Source: Halobacteriaceae archaeon Tc-Br11_E2g27
Lineage (GTDB): Archaea; Halobacteriota; Halobacteria; Halobacteriales; Haloarculaceae
Reading direction: 5' to 3'
Assembly (NCBI GenBank): GCA_001564135.1
Contig: LKNH01000148.1
Span: forward strand, 1 to 6,390
Length of the DNA: 6,390 nucleotides
Part shown: one piece after another, positions 1-5,617 of the stretch
Position numbering within the stretch: position 1 is the first letter of the stretch
Layout of the letters: each line of letters opens with the position of its first letter
The notes under the pieces: model-generated
What the model was told of the DNA's origin: nothing
What the model saw: only the letters and a program-made list of their open reading frames with translations
The model's database searches: none
Translations under genes and position numbers: made by a program

Positions 1-693
1 CCAGTAAAATCGGTCGGAGTCCTCGACTGTATTGAGACTTAACGATGTTATCGGTTCTCCATCATCCGCACGTAGTACACTTTCTTCGGCGTCGCTATAT
101 CGGAGCGTTAGTTCGGTATCATCAGGCAACTCCTCAGCGACTGCAATCGCAATCGTCTGGTCGTCGTCGGTCGCGGTGACCTCTTCGATTGCCACGGAAG
201 TGTTAGCATCCATCGAGGCAACGCCGACAGAGAGGCCGGCAAACAACACCACGAACGAGAGTACGCTGAGGATGACGATACCGAGAATCGCAAGGCCAGA
301 TGTGACACCGAGAAGTCGTGCAGTGCTTTCGTCACGGTTTCGTGCACTGTCTGGAAGGGCATTCGCCCACCAGGAATCGGTCGACTGCGTATCGTCTGTT
401 CCCGGGTCGGTATGTCCTTTTGGTGGCTCCCCTGCCCATCCGTCCATTTCATCCCATGATTCCCCCGGCCACTCATCATCTTGATGTGGGATGTACTCAC
501 GGTCGTCCGATGTCTCGTCTCTTGAGGGCTCACTGTCTCTTTGAGTTCTCTCAACGGAATCTTGTCTTCGCTCCCGTTGACCTCGTTGTTCGCCCTTTCG
601 GTTTGGTTCCCCACAGTGACGGCAGAAGTTGGCTGTACGTTTGATACGCTCGCCACAGGACGGGCAGAATATCTCGTCTCCGGGACCACTCAT
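1..693 (-). CDS. Zinc-ribbon single-pass membrane protein, partial (C-terminus beyond the window)
   Basis: The minus-strand reading frame stays open from ATG at 693 to base 1, giving 231 residues with no stop inside the window. Residues 10-27 hold two knuckles, CPSC (10-13) and CRHC (24-27), a four-cysteine zinc ribbon. Residues 31-125 form a polar, probably disordered linker, first Arg/Gln-rich, then acidic with Trp75, Trp80, Trp86, Trp108 and Trp109. Residues about 127-158 are strongly hydrophobic and form one membrane helix. The remainder (from about 160) is acidic and Thr/Val-rich, like a beta-rich domain, probably outside the cell if the zinc ribbon is cytoplasmic. An in-frame ATG six bases upstream (699) could also be the start. 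The frame shows the acidic bias of real haloarchaeal protein, whereas the overlapping frames do not. Zinc-ribbon plus membrane-helix proteins are common in haloarchaea and mostly uncharacterised; no specific function can be assigned. It is transcribed divergently from the phosphatase gene. Confidence 0.85.
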   Translation of the reverse strand, partial: MSGPGDEIFCPSCGERIKRTANFCRHCGEPNRKGEQRGQRERRQDSVERTQRDSEPSRDETSDDREYIPHQDDEWPGESWDEMDGWAGEPPKGHTDPGTDDTQSTDSWWANALPDSARNRDESTARLLGVTSGLAILGIVILSVLSFVVLFAGLSVGVASMDANTSVAIEEVTATDDDQTIAIAVAEELPDDTELTLRYSDAEESVLRADDGEPITSLSLNTVEDSDRFYW

Positions 694-715
694 TGTCATC
701 CCGTTGGTGTTAGTG

Positions 716-721
716 AAAAAA
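716..721 (-). promoter_or_regulatory. Possible TATA-like tract for the zinc-ribbon gene
   Basis: The minus strand carries six consecutive T residues 23-28 bases upstream of the ATG at 693. This is the spacing expected of an archaeal TATA box for a leaderless transcript starting at or near that ATG. It is a plain T-run without a clear TTTAWA pattern, so the call is weak. Confidence 0.3.
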
Positions 722-769
722 GAGTGTTTGTTTCTATTGTTGCCTGAACTGCTCTGGAACGGCACCGAG

Positions 770-780
770 TTTTTATTATT
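770..780 (+). promoter_or_regulatory. TATA box for the HAD phosphatase/kinase pair
   Basis: The AT-only stretch TTTTTATTATT is centred about 24 bases before the GTG at 799. It stands out in an otherwise mixed-composition intergenic region. The spacing fits a haloarchaeal TATA box driving a leaderless mRNA that begins at or next to the GTG, and no Shine-Dalgarno sequence lies before that start, in agreement. Confidence 0.65.
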
Positions 781-798
781 GCACCCCAATAGATATCT

Positions 799-1473
799 GT
801 GCCTCCGTTTGACGCAGTGCTCTTTGACCTCGATGGGACGCTCTGTCGGCGAACGCAGGACACCCAGGAGATGTACGAACAGGCGTTCGCTCACATCGGT
901 GAGACTCCGTTTGGCGACCCACCGGCTCTTTGGGCCGCACTGGAAGGACCGCCAGACCACGACGATATTGTGGGGTATTTTGGCGCGGGATTCGCGCGGG
1001 TCGCCGCACAGTACGAACATCCTGGAGTGGACGTTCTTGAACTAGGTCGTTCGCTTGTCGCATCGATTGATAACAGCGCAGTTGCGTTCACCTCCGGGGC
1101 GGAAACTGCTCTTGAGCACGCTGCGGCTGCCGGCAAGATAGGCATCGTCACCAACGGTCCAGAAACCAGGCAACGACAGAAACTCGATGCACTTGGTATT
1201 ACCCACCGATTCGACACGCTCGTGTATGCGGCGGAGCTCCCGCGCTCGAAACCGCATACGGTTCCGTTTGACCGGGCAGTCGAATCGCTTGAGACCGCCC
1301 GCGACAAAACCCTCTACGTCGGTAATTCTCTCGGTTATGACGTTGCAGGGGCACACAATGCCGGCCTTCCTGTCGCATGGCTGCAGCAAGACCAGGACGT
1401 GGGGGCGTACGAACCGAATTTCGTTATCGACTCGCTCGCTGAACTACCGGCCATTCTGCGAGGTGAGCAATGA
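799..1473 (+). CDS. HAD-superfamily hydrolase (phosphatase-like, subfamily I)
   Basis: A 224-residue protein with all four haloacid-dehalogenase motifs. Motif I is DLDGTL at 10-15 (nucleophile Asp10, acid/base Asp12). Motif II is VTNG at 117-120 (Thr118). Motif III is the lysine at 151 in RSKP. Motif IV is GNSLGYD at 175-181, with Asp181 as the likely Mg ligand and Asn176 where many family members carry Asp. The helical segment of about 17-100 between motifs I and II is the size and place of a C1 cap, so this resembles phosphoglycolate-phosphatase or haloacid-dehalogenase relatives acting on a small soluble phosphorylated metabolite in the cytoplasm. The substrate cannot be read from the sequence. 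The start is GTG at 799: it puts motif I at the usual ten residues from the N-terminus and is preceded by a TATA box at leaderless spacing. The stop codon overlaps the start of the downstream kinase gene. Confidence 0.93.
   Translation: MPPFDAVLFDLDGTLCRRTQDTQEMYEQAFAHIGETPFGDPPALWAALEGPPDHDDIVGYFGAGFARVAAQYEHPGVDVLELGRSLVASIDNSAVAFTSGAETALEHAAAAGKIGIVTNGPETRQRQKLDALGITHRFDTLVYAAELPRSKPHTVPFDRAVESLETARDKTLYVGNSLGYDVAGAHNAGLPVAWLQQDQDVGAYEPNFVIDSLAELPAILRGEQ
1460..1466 (+). promoter_or_regulatory. Shine-Dalgarno sequence for the APH-family kinase
   Basis: GAGGTGA matches the archaeal 16S anti-Shine-Dalgarno (complement GGAGGTGATC) over seven bases and ends three bases before ATG 1470. It lies inside the last codons of the phosphatase gene. 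It supports ATG 1470 as the start and ribosome re-entry or translational coupling within one mRNA. Confidence 0.7.
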
Positions 1474-2435
1474 GGAGAGATAGCCTTGCAGGAATCTACG
1501 GGTCTCAACGGCTGCGTGAGGCGGCCCGTGTGGCACTTACAACTGTCGACGAAGAACCAATCGAGGTAACTAAGATTAGTCGCGGAAACCGAAAACAAAC
1601 TGCGATTGCGACGTTTCCCACCCGTGGTCCGGTCGTCGTCCAACTCTGTGCCGAACGGACCTGGCTCCGAACTGAGGCCACACTGTTACGAGAGATACGC
1701 CGGCGGACGTTCGTTCCTGTTCCGCCGGTTCTCGCGGCAGGGACACACAACGGTATTGCATATATGCTCACGGCGTATGTTGCTGGCGATGATTTGCACC
1801 AGCGCTTTACCGCTGTCAGCGAGGAAACTCGCCGTGACCTCGCACGCTGGTTCGGAAAGGCGCTTGCCCGCCTTCACGAGGTCTTTACGTTCAACTCATA
1901 CGGCCGGCTCAACCCATCCGACAGGGGACTCACCGGCGGCGGTCGAACGTGGCCGAATTGGGTGACAGAGTACGGCCGGCAAGCCATTGACCGACTGCCT
2001 GACCCGTTTGACCCAATTCGCGACGAGCTGCATGAACTGCTCGGGCACATCCCAGCTACGGAACCGCCAGCACGGCTGTTCCCGTGGGATTTCCGCCCCG
2101 GAAACGCGCTGGTCGTCGACGGCTCGATTACGGCAGTACTCGACTGGGAAGCGCCGCTTGCGGCTCCACCAGCACTTTCGGTTGCAAAGTGTGAGTATCT
2201 TGTCGCCGACTGGTACGTTTCAGACCCTGACCCCCTTCGTCGCGCCTTTGAATCCGGATACACCGCCGTAAGGCAGTACCCCTCAATACATCCATCCCAC
2301 CGCGCTGTTGCGATTGCTGACAGCGCTGTCGATTCGAACGGCGTGGTAACGAACCCCGGCTATCCTCCCGTCGGTCGTGAGGAAGCAATCCAGTTTCATC
2401 GAGTGGGCTTGACCGAGCTTGTCGGAGACTCTTGA
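1470..2435 (+). CDS. APH/choline-kinase-like phosphotransferase family protein
   Basis: A 321-residue protein with the aminoglycoside-phosphotransferase fold, a protein-kinase-like ATP-dependent small-molecule kinase. The N-lobe includes a strand at 54-60 and a likely helix-C glutamate, Glu69. Residues 98-107 (YMLTAYVAGD) resemble the hinge. The catalytic loop is PWDFRPGN at 205-212: Asp207 would be the catalytic base and Asn212 a metal ligand. DWE at 225-227 is the DFG-equivalent with Mg-binding Asp225. Two positions differ from the textbook pattern: the loop histidine of HxDxxxxN is Pro205, and the N-lobe strand has Gln58 where a Lys or Arg usually contacts ATP phosphates. Most family members in archaea act on unknown metabolites, and antibiotic resistance should not be inferred. 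The gene overlaps the upstream HAD phosphatase by ATGA and has a good Shine-Dalgarno, so the two are almost certainly one operon and may act on related phosphorylated substrates. Confidence 0.85.
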   Translation: MRRDSLAGIYGSQRLREAARVALTTVDEEPIEVTKISRGNRKQTAIATFPTRGPVVVQLCAERTWLRTEATLLREIRRRTFVPVPPVLAAGTHNGIAYMLTAYVAGDDLHQRFTAVSEETRRDLARWFGKALARLHEVFTFNSYGRLNPSDRGLTGGGRTWPNWVTEYGRQAIDRLPDPFDPIRDELHELLGHIPATEPPARLFPWDFRPGNALVVDGSITAVLDWEAPLAAPPALSVAKCEYLVADWYVSDPDPLRRAFESGYTAVRQYPSIHPSHRAVAIADSAVDSNGVVTNPGYPPVGREEAIQFHRVGLTELVGDS

Positions 2436-2569
2436 TTGCATTGGTGGCGTCATGAACTCAGTTTCACCTCGTGGATGTGACCACAAATGGTCTTGACAGA
2501 CAGACTGTACTGACCTCTTTTCATCCAGATACCGCAACAACAAAGCGATTTGCCTCAATAGCAGTGTCC
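2436..2569. other. 134-base intergenic gap before the prolyl oligopeptidase gene
   Basis: No gene, hairpin or convincing terminator is seen here. A weak T-rich stretch, TTTTCATC near 2519-2526, could be a TATA-like element giving a short leader, but it is not a good match. The POP frame is open through most of the gap from a GTG at 2471, but those codons do not look like part of the protein. Confidence 0.4.
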
Positions 2570-4603
2570 ATGCCAACATATCCCGAGACAGAGCGTGAGG
2601 CCGTCACGGAAACCCTCCATGGCGAGACGTTCGAGGACCCGTACCGCTGGCTTGAAAATGACGACGAGCGGGTCACAGAGTGGGAGCGCCGGCAAAACGA
2701 GTTTACTGATAGCGTTATCCAGACTGACCGTCGTGAGTCGCTTGAACCCCCCTTTGAGCAACTGGGCTGGCGCGAGAACTACTTCCTGCCGACGGTCAGG
2801 GGAGGGCGTTACTTCCAGCGAATCGAGGCCACCAATGCGGAGCAGCCACGGTTGACTGTCCGCGACGAGGTAGATGATGAACCCCGAACCCTTGTCGACC
2901 CAACAACGTTCGAGGATACGACCTCTTTGCAGTGGTTTGAACCGAATTGGGACGGGTCGCTCGTCGTTTATGGCCTGAACGATGCTGGCACCGAGCAGTA
3001 CGACCTCCACGTACTCGACAGCGACACTAGCGAGGTTGTCGACCAAATTACCGACGTTGGCCGGTGTAACGGGGCTGCCTGGGACGATGACGGCTTTTAT
3101 TATAGCGCAACCGGCGCTGCTGACGAGGGTGGCCAACTCGACAAGGAACTGCGCTATCACGAAATCGACGGCGAGGACCGTCTCGTCACCGATGAGTTCG
3201 ACCCGGAACGGTGGCCGATGGTCCAGGTTGAGCCTGATTCGGGGCTCGTTCTCGTTACGGTCAGTGAACTCGGCACCGACAGCAACCTATTTGCACTAGT
3301 CGACGACACCCTCGAACCCGTCCTCACCGATCTTGATGCGCCGCTTTCGCCTGTCGTAAACGACGGCCGGGTGTACGTCCAGACCACCTACGACGCGCCC
3401 CGGGGACAGGTGTTTGGCATCGACGCCGCTGACGTCGAAGATGCTGACGGCCTCGGAGAGTTTGAAACAGTGATTCCCGAGGGTGAGGATGTTATTCAGC
3501 AGGCGACTCCCGTCGAAAACGGCCTTGCAGTCCACCGGTTCCGGGATGCAAGTTCGGTTGTTTCGCTTCACGAGAGCGACGGTACCGAGCGCTACGAACT
3601 CGACCTCCCGGCGCTGTCAGGGATTCCACGACAGGGGCTGAGTGGTAGCCGCAAATCGCCAGAGCTGTTCTTATCTCTGCAGGGATTCGACAGACCACAG
3701 AGCATTGTTCACGCCCAAACCGGTCCGGAGAACAGTTCGGATGACTGGCACGTGCTCCAATCGCCGGAGTTGCCTGTGGAACTTGATCCACAGGGAGAAC
3801 TCAACCTGACCGTTGAGCGCCATTGGGTCAATTCAACTGATGAGGCGGACATTCCCGTATTTGTTGTCCACAGAGCCGACCTTGACCCGGACGGAACCGC
3901 GCCGACGATTCTCTACGGCTACGGTGGCTTTCGAATTCCACTCGTGCCGAGTCTCAACCCGTACCGGTTACCGTTTCTGCAAGACGGTGGGGTCTTTGCA
4001 CTGGCCTGTCTCCGAGGCGGCTCGGAGTTCGGTGAAGAGTGGCACGAACAGGGCTCTCGCGAGCACAAAGAGCACACGTTCGACGATTTCGAGGCCGCGG
4101 CCGACTATCTCGTTGATGCTGGCTACACAACTACTGACCGTCTCGCCGCCCGAGGCGGCAGTAACGGCGGGCTGACCGTCGGTGCAGCGCTCACTCGCAG
4201 GCCCGAACTGTTTGGCTCCGTCATCTGTTCGGTCCCCCTGCTCGATATGCTCCGTTTCCATCGGTTCTTGCTTGGCCAAGCGTGGACCGGTGAGTATGGC
4301 TCCCCCGAGAACGAAGAAGAGTTCAACTGGCTTCGCTCATACTCGCCATACCACCACGTCGAAGAACGGCCCTACCCGGCGACGCTGTTCGCAACGGCTG
4401 CTGGCGATACTCGCGTCCATCCAGCCCACGCCCGCAAGATGACCGCTCGTGTCCAACGAGCGACGACGGGCGACGACCCAATCTGCTATCACAGTGTCGA
4501 AGAGACCGGCCACGGGACGGGGACGCCAACTTCACTACAAATAGAACAGGCGCTGGACAAGTGGGCGTTCATCTACGAGACGCTTGATGTCGAACCGACG
4601 TAG
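2570..4603 (+). CDS. Prolyl oligopeptidase (peptidase family S9A)
   Basis: A 677-residue serine peptidase that would cleave short peptides after proline in the cytoplasm; no signal peptide is seen. The N-terminus carries the family signature HG..F.DPYRWLE (residues 17-29), about 75-400 would be the seven-bladed beta-propeller gate, and about 410-677 is the alpha/beta-hydrolase domain. Its landmarks are YGYGGF (449-454), RGGSEFGEEWH (from 482), and the triad Ser531 in GGSNGG, Asp613 in AGDTRVH, and His648 in TGHGT. Trp572 (in AWTGEYG) and Arg615 correspond to pig POP Trp595 and Arg643, which line the proline pocket and bind substrate, supporting true prolyl specificity over oligopeptidase B. 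Length is slightly under the 710 of the mammalian enzyme. The frame could begin at GTG 2471, adding 33 residues, but ATG 2570 gives the usual family N-terminus starting MPTYPETE. The gene is intact. Confidence 0.95.
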   Translation: MPTYPETEREAVTETLHGETFEDPYRWLENDDERVTEWERRQNEFTDSVIQTDRRESLEPPFEQLGWRENYFLPTVRGGRYFQRIEATNAEQPRLTVRDEVDDEPRTLVDPTTFEDTTSLQWFEPNWDGSLVVYGLNDAGTEQYDLHVLDSDTSEVVDQITDVGRCNGAAWDDDGFYYSATGAADEGGQLDKELRYHEIDGEDRLVTDEFDPERWPMVQVEPDSGLVLVTVSELGTDSNLFALVDDTLEPVLTDLDAPLSPVVNDGRVYVQTTYDAPRGQVFGIDAADVEDADGLGEFETVIPEGEDVIQQATPVENGLAVHRFRDASSVVSLHESDGTERYELDLPALSGIPRQGLSGSRKSPELFLSLQGFDRPQSIVHAQTGPENSSDDWHVLQSPELPVELDPQGELNLTVERHWVNSTDEADIPVFVVHRADLDPDGTAPTILYGYGGFRIPLVPSLNPYRLPFLQDGGVFALACLRGGSEFGEEWHEQGSREHKEHTFDDFEAAADYLVDAGYTTTDRLAARGGSNGGLTVGAALTRRPELFGSVICSVPLLDMLRFHRFLLGQAWTGEYGSPENEEEFNWLRSYSPYHHVEERPYPATLFATAAGDTRVHPAHARKMTARVQRATTGDDPICYHSVEETGHGTGTPTSLQIEQALDKWAFIYETLDVEPT

Positions 4604-4641
4604 GTATCATACCAGATTTCCCATCTCACAACGCAGACACG

Positions 4642-4651
4642 AATTTTCAAA
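4642..4651 (+). promoter_or_regulatory. TATA-like element before the 66-residue membrane protein gene
   Basis: AATTTTCAAA lies 24-33 bases before ATG 4675, the spacing of a haloarchaeal TATA box for a leaderless transcript. No Shine-Dalgarno sequence precedes that ATG. Together these suggest that this gene, and perhaps msrA after it, has its own promoter separate from the POP gene. Confidence 0.5.
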
Positions 4652-4674
4652 TGAGTCGTCGTTCAAGATAATAT

Positions 4675-4875
4675 ATGGATACAGACGAACTCAAAGAGGC
4701 CCTCCCTCATTACCTCGCAATCATCGTCTTGGTCGGTGTTATCATCACGGCCCTTCGATTCTTTGCGGAGGGGCTCAGCTTCTGGATTGAGTTGGTGATT
4801 GTTATGGCAATTGTACTGGTGTATCAGGCCGTTGTCGTGCAACTCGGTGTTGCGCCCAGTCGATGGGAACGATAG
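4675..4875 (+). CDS. Small two-helix membrane protein, function unknown
   Basis: A 66-residue protein. A short acidic head (MDTDELKEAL) is followed by two hydrophobic segments, about 12-30 and 34-57, joined by a short turn containing Glu32, and a short tail ending PSRWER. The layout suggests a helical hairpin in the membrane with both ends on the same side. I recall similar small proteins (DELKE head, LGVAPS tail) in haloarchaeal genomes, but without a known role. ATG 4675 is supported by a TATA-like element at leaderless spacing. The gene lies 71 bases after the POP gene and 45 bases before msrA, with no obvious promoter in the latter gap, so co-transcription with msrA is possible. An accidental frame is unlikely, given the clean hydrophobic pattern and the absence of a competing gene on either strand. 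Confidence 0.8.
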   Translation: MDTDELKEALPHYLAIIVLVGVIITALRFFAEGLSFWIELVIVMAIVLVYQAVVVQLGVAPSRWER

Positions 4876-4920
4876 CGGTTATCGAGGTGGAGGTCGAAGA
4901 TAGGACAGAGTTTCCCCGCT

Positions 4921-5529
4921 ATGACACTTACACCAACGGTACTCCGCGAGTATGACAACAACGTCCCGGGAGAGACAGAGACAGCGACGTTTGGTCTGGG
5001 CTGTTTCTGGGGACCAGATGCCTACTTCGGCGCTCTGGACGGTGTGGTCCGCACGCGAGTCGGATACGCTGGCGGGATGAAAGACAATCCGTCGTATGAA
5101 CTCATTGGCGACCACACCGAGGTCGTGGAAATTGAATTTGACCCCGAACGACTGCCGTTCACTGAACTGGTTGATACCGCCTTCCAGCAGCACAATCCGT
5201 ACCAGCAGTCACCGAAACGCCAATATCACAACATCATCTTTACTGCGAGCGCCAAGCAGGAAGCAGCACTCACGTCGTATCTTGACGCAAACGGCTACAA
5301 CAGAACCAAGCTTGCAACACGGATCGAACCTTTGGAAAGGTTCTACGTCGCTGAAAACTATCACCAGAAGTTCCACCTCCGAGGCAAACGCTGGATTACC
5401 GAACCATTTGCTCAGGCAGGGTACGACGAGCAGGATATTCGAGAGTCTCCTGCGGCCGCAAAACTGAACGGTCACATTGCGGGACACGAAGTCAACGCAC
5501 CAGCATTATTGCACCAACGCCAGCCCTAA
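4921..5529 (+). CDS. msrA: Peptide-methionine (S)-S-oxide reductase MsrA
   Basis: A 202-residue cytoplasmic repair enzyme that reduces the S-form of methionine sulfoxide in free or protein-bound methionine, with thioredoxin or a similar donor. The active site is GCFWG at 27-31 with catalytic Cys28. Other family blocks are VGYAGG (47-52), GDHTEVVE (63-70, which includes the catalytic Glu/Asp-type residues), and NYHQKF (146-151). Cys28 is the only cysteine in the protein, so the usual C-terminal resolving cysteines are absent, and the C-terminal part (from about 152) instead carries LRGKRW and LNGHIAGHE, a tail I associate with a haloarchaeal-type subfamily. A thiol from outside the protein would have to resolve the sulfenic acid. 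The start at ATG 4921 has no Shine-Dalgarno at useful spacing; GAGGTGGAGGT at 4884-4894 is about 27 bases too far upstream, and no in-frame start lies between. No msrB is visible in the window. Confidence 0.95.
   Translation: MTLTPTVLREYDNNVPGETETATFGLGCFWGPDAYFGALDGVVRTRVGYAGGMKDNPSYELIGDHTEVVEIEFDPERLPFTELVDTAFQQHNPYQQSPKRQYHNIIFTASAKQEAALTSYLDANGYNRTKLATRIEPLERFYVAENYHQKFHLRGKRWITEPFAQAGYDEQDIRESPAAAKLNGHIAGHEVNAPALLHQRQP
5326..5343. repeat. Perfect short inverted repeat inside msrA
   Basis: Eight-base arms GAACCTTT and AAAGGTTC flank a two-base GG centre, with no extension beyond either arm. In RNA this would fold as roughly a seven-pair stem with a four-base loop. It lies in the middle of the msrA coding region, in codons for IEPLERFYV, so it may simply reflect codon choice. 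It could also be a dyad site for a DNA-binding protein; nothing else supports that. Confidence 0.35.
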
Positions 5530-5558
5530 GGCAGACGGTCATTCCACGCTATCGCGAA

Positions 5559-5566
5559 TTTTATTT
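5559..5566 (+). promoter_or_regulatory. TATA box for the MATE exporter gene
   Basis: TTTTATTT in the 88-base gap after msrA is the best TATA-like stretch in the window. A transcript start about 25 bases downstream, near 5588, would leave a leader of about 30 bases before GTG 5618. That leader contains an AGGAGGT Shine-Dalgarno, which makes a leadered mRNA plausible. The same T-rich sequence may also help end msrA transcription. Confidence 0.55.
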
Positions 5567-5609
5567 GACAATTGACTAAACGCCGGTTTGATAATCGTTC
5601 TCGACAACG

Positions 5610-5616
5610 AGGAGGT
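5610..5616 (+). promoter_or_regulatory. Shine-Dalgarno sequence close to the MATE start
   Basis: AGGAGGT is a full-strength match to the archaeal anti-Shine-Dalgarno. Only two bases separate its GGAGG core from GTG 5618, which is tight, while ATG 5645 is 28 bases away, which is too far. No other in-frame start lies between them. It therefore favours GTG 5618, with some reservation. Confidence 0.5.
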
Positions 5617-5617
5617 A

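Noticed and set aside
108..689. A long alternative minus-strand frame of about 193 residues, overlapping the zinc-ribbon gene
   Set aside because: Its product is rich in Ser, Arg and Thr with no domain or acidic bias. The overlapping frame from 693 has the paired CxxC knuckles, a membrane helix and haloarchaeal acidity, so that one is real.
629..1045. A 138-residue plus-strand frame across the divergent promoter region and the start of the HAD gene
   Set aside because: It overlaps the HAD gene in another frame, is Arg-rich, and ends inside it with no recognisable motif.
1470..2435. The APH-family gene as an antibiotic-resistance determinant
   Set aside because: Archaeal APH-fold kinases usually act on metabolites; the loop and ATP-contact residues differ from resistance enzymes, and its partner is a HAD phosphatase, not a resistance cassette.
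4879..5193. A possible antisense gene opposite msrA
   Set aside because: Lies opposite highly conserved MsrA codons, has a basic, cysteine-containing composition unlike haloarchaeal protein, and has no promoter or ribosome site.
5326..5343. The inverted repeat as a transcription terminator or CRISPR-like element
   Set aside because: It occurs once, inside msrA, has no T-run after it, and the arms are only eight bases; nothing supports termination or an array.
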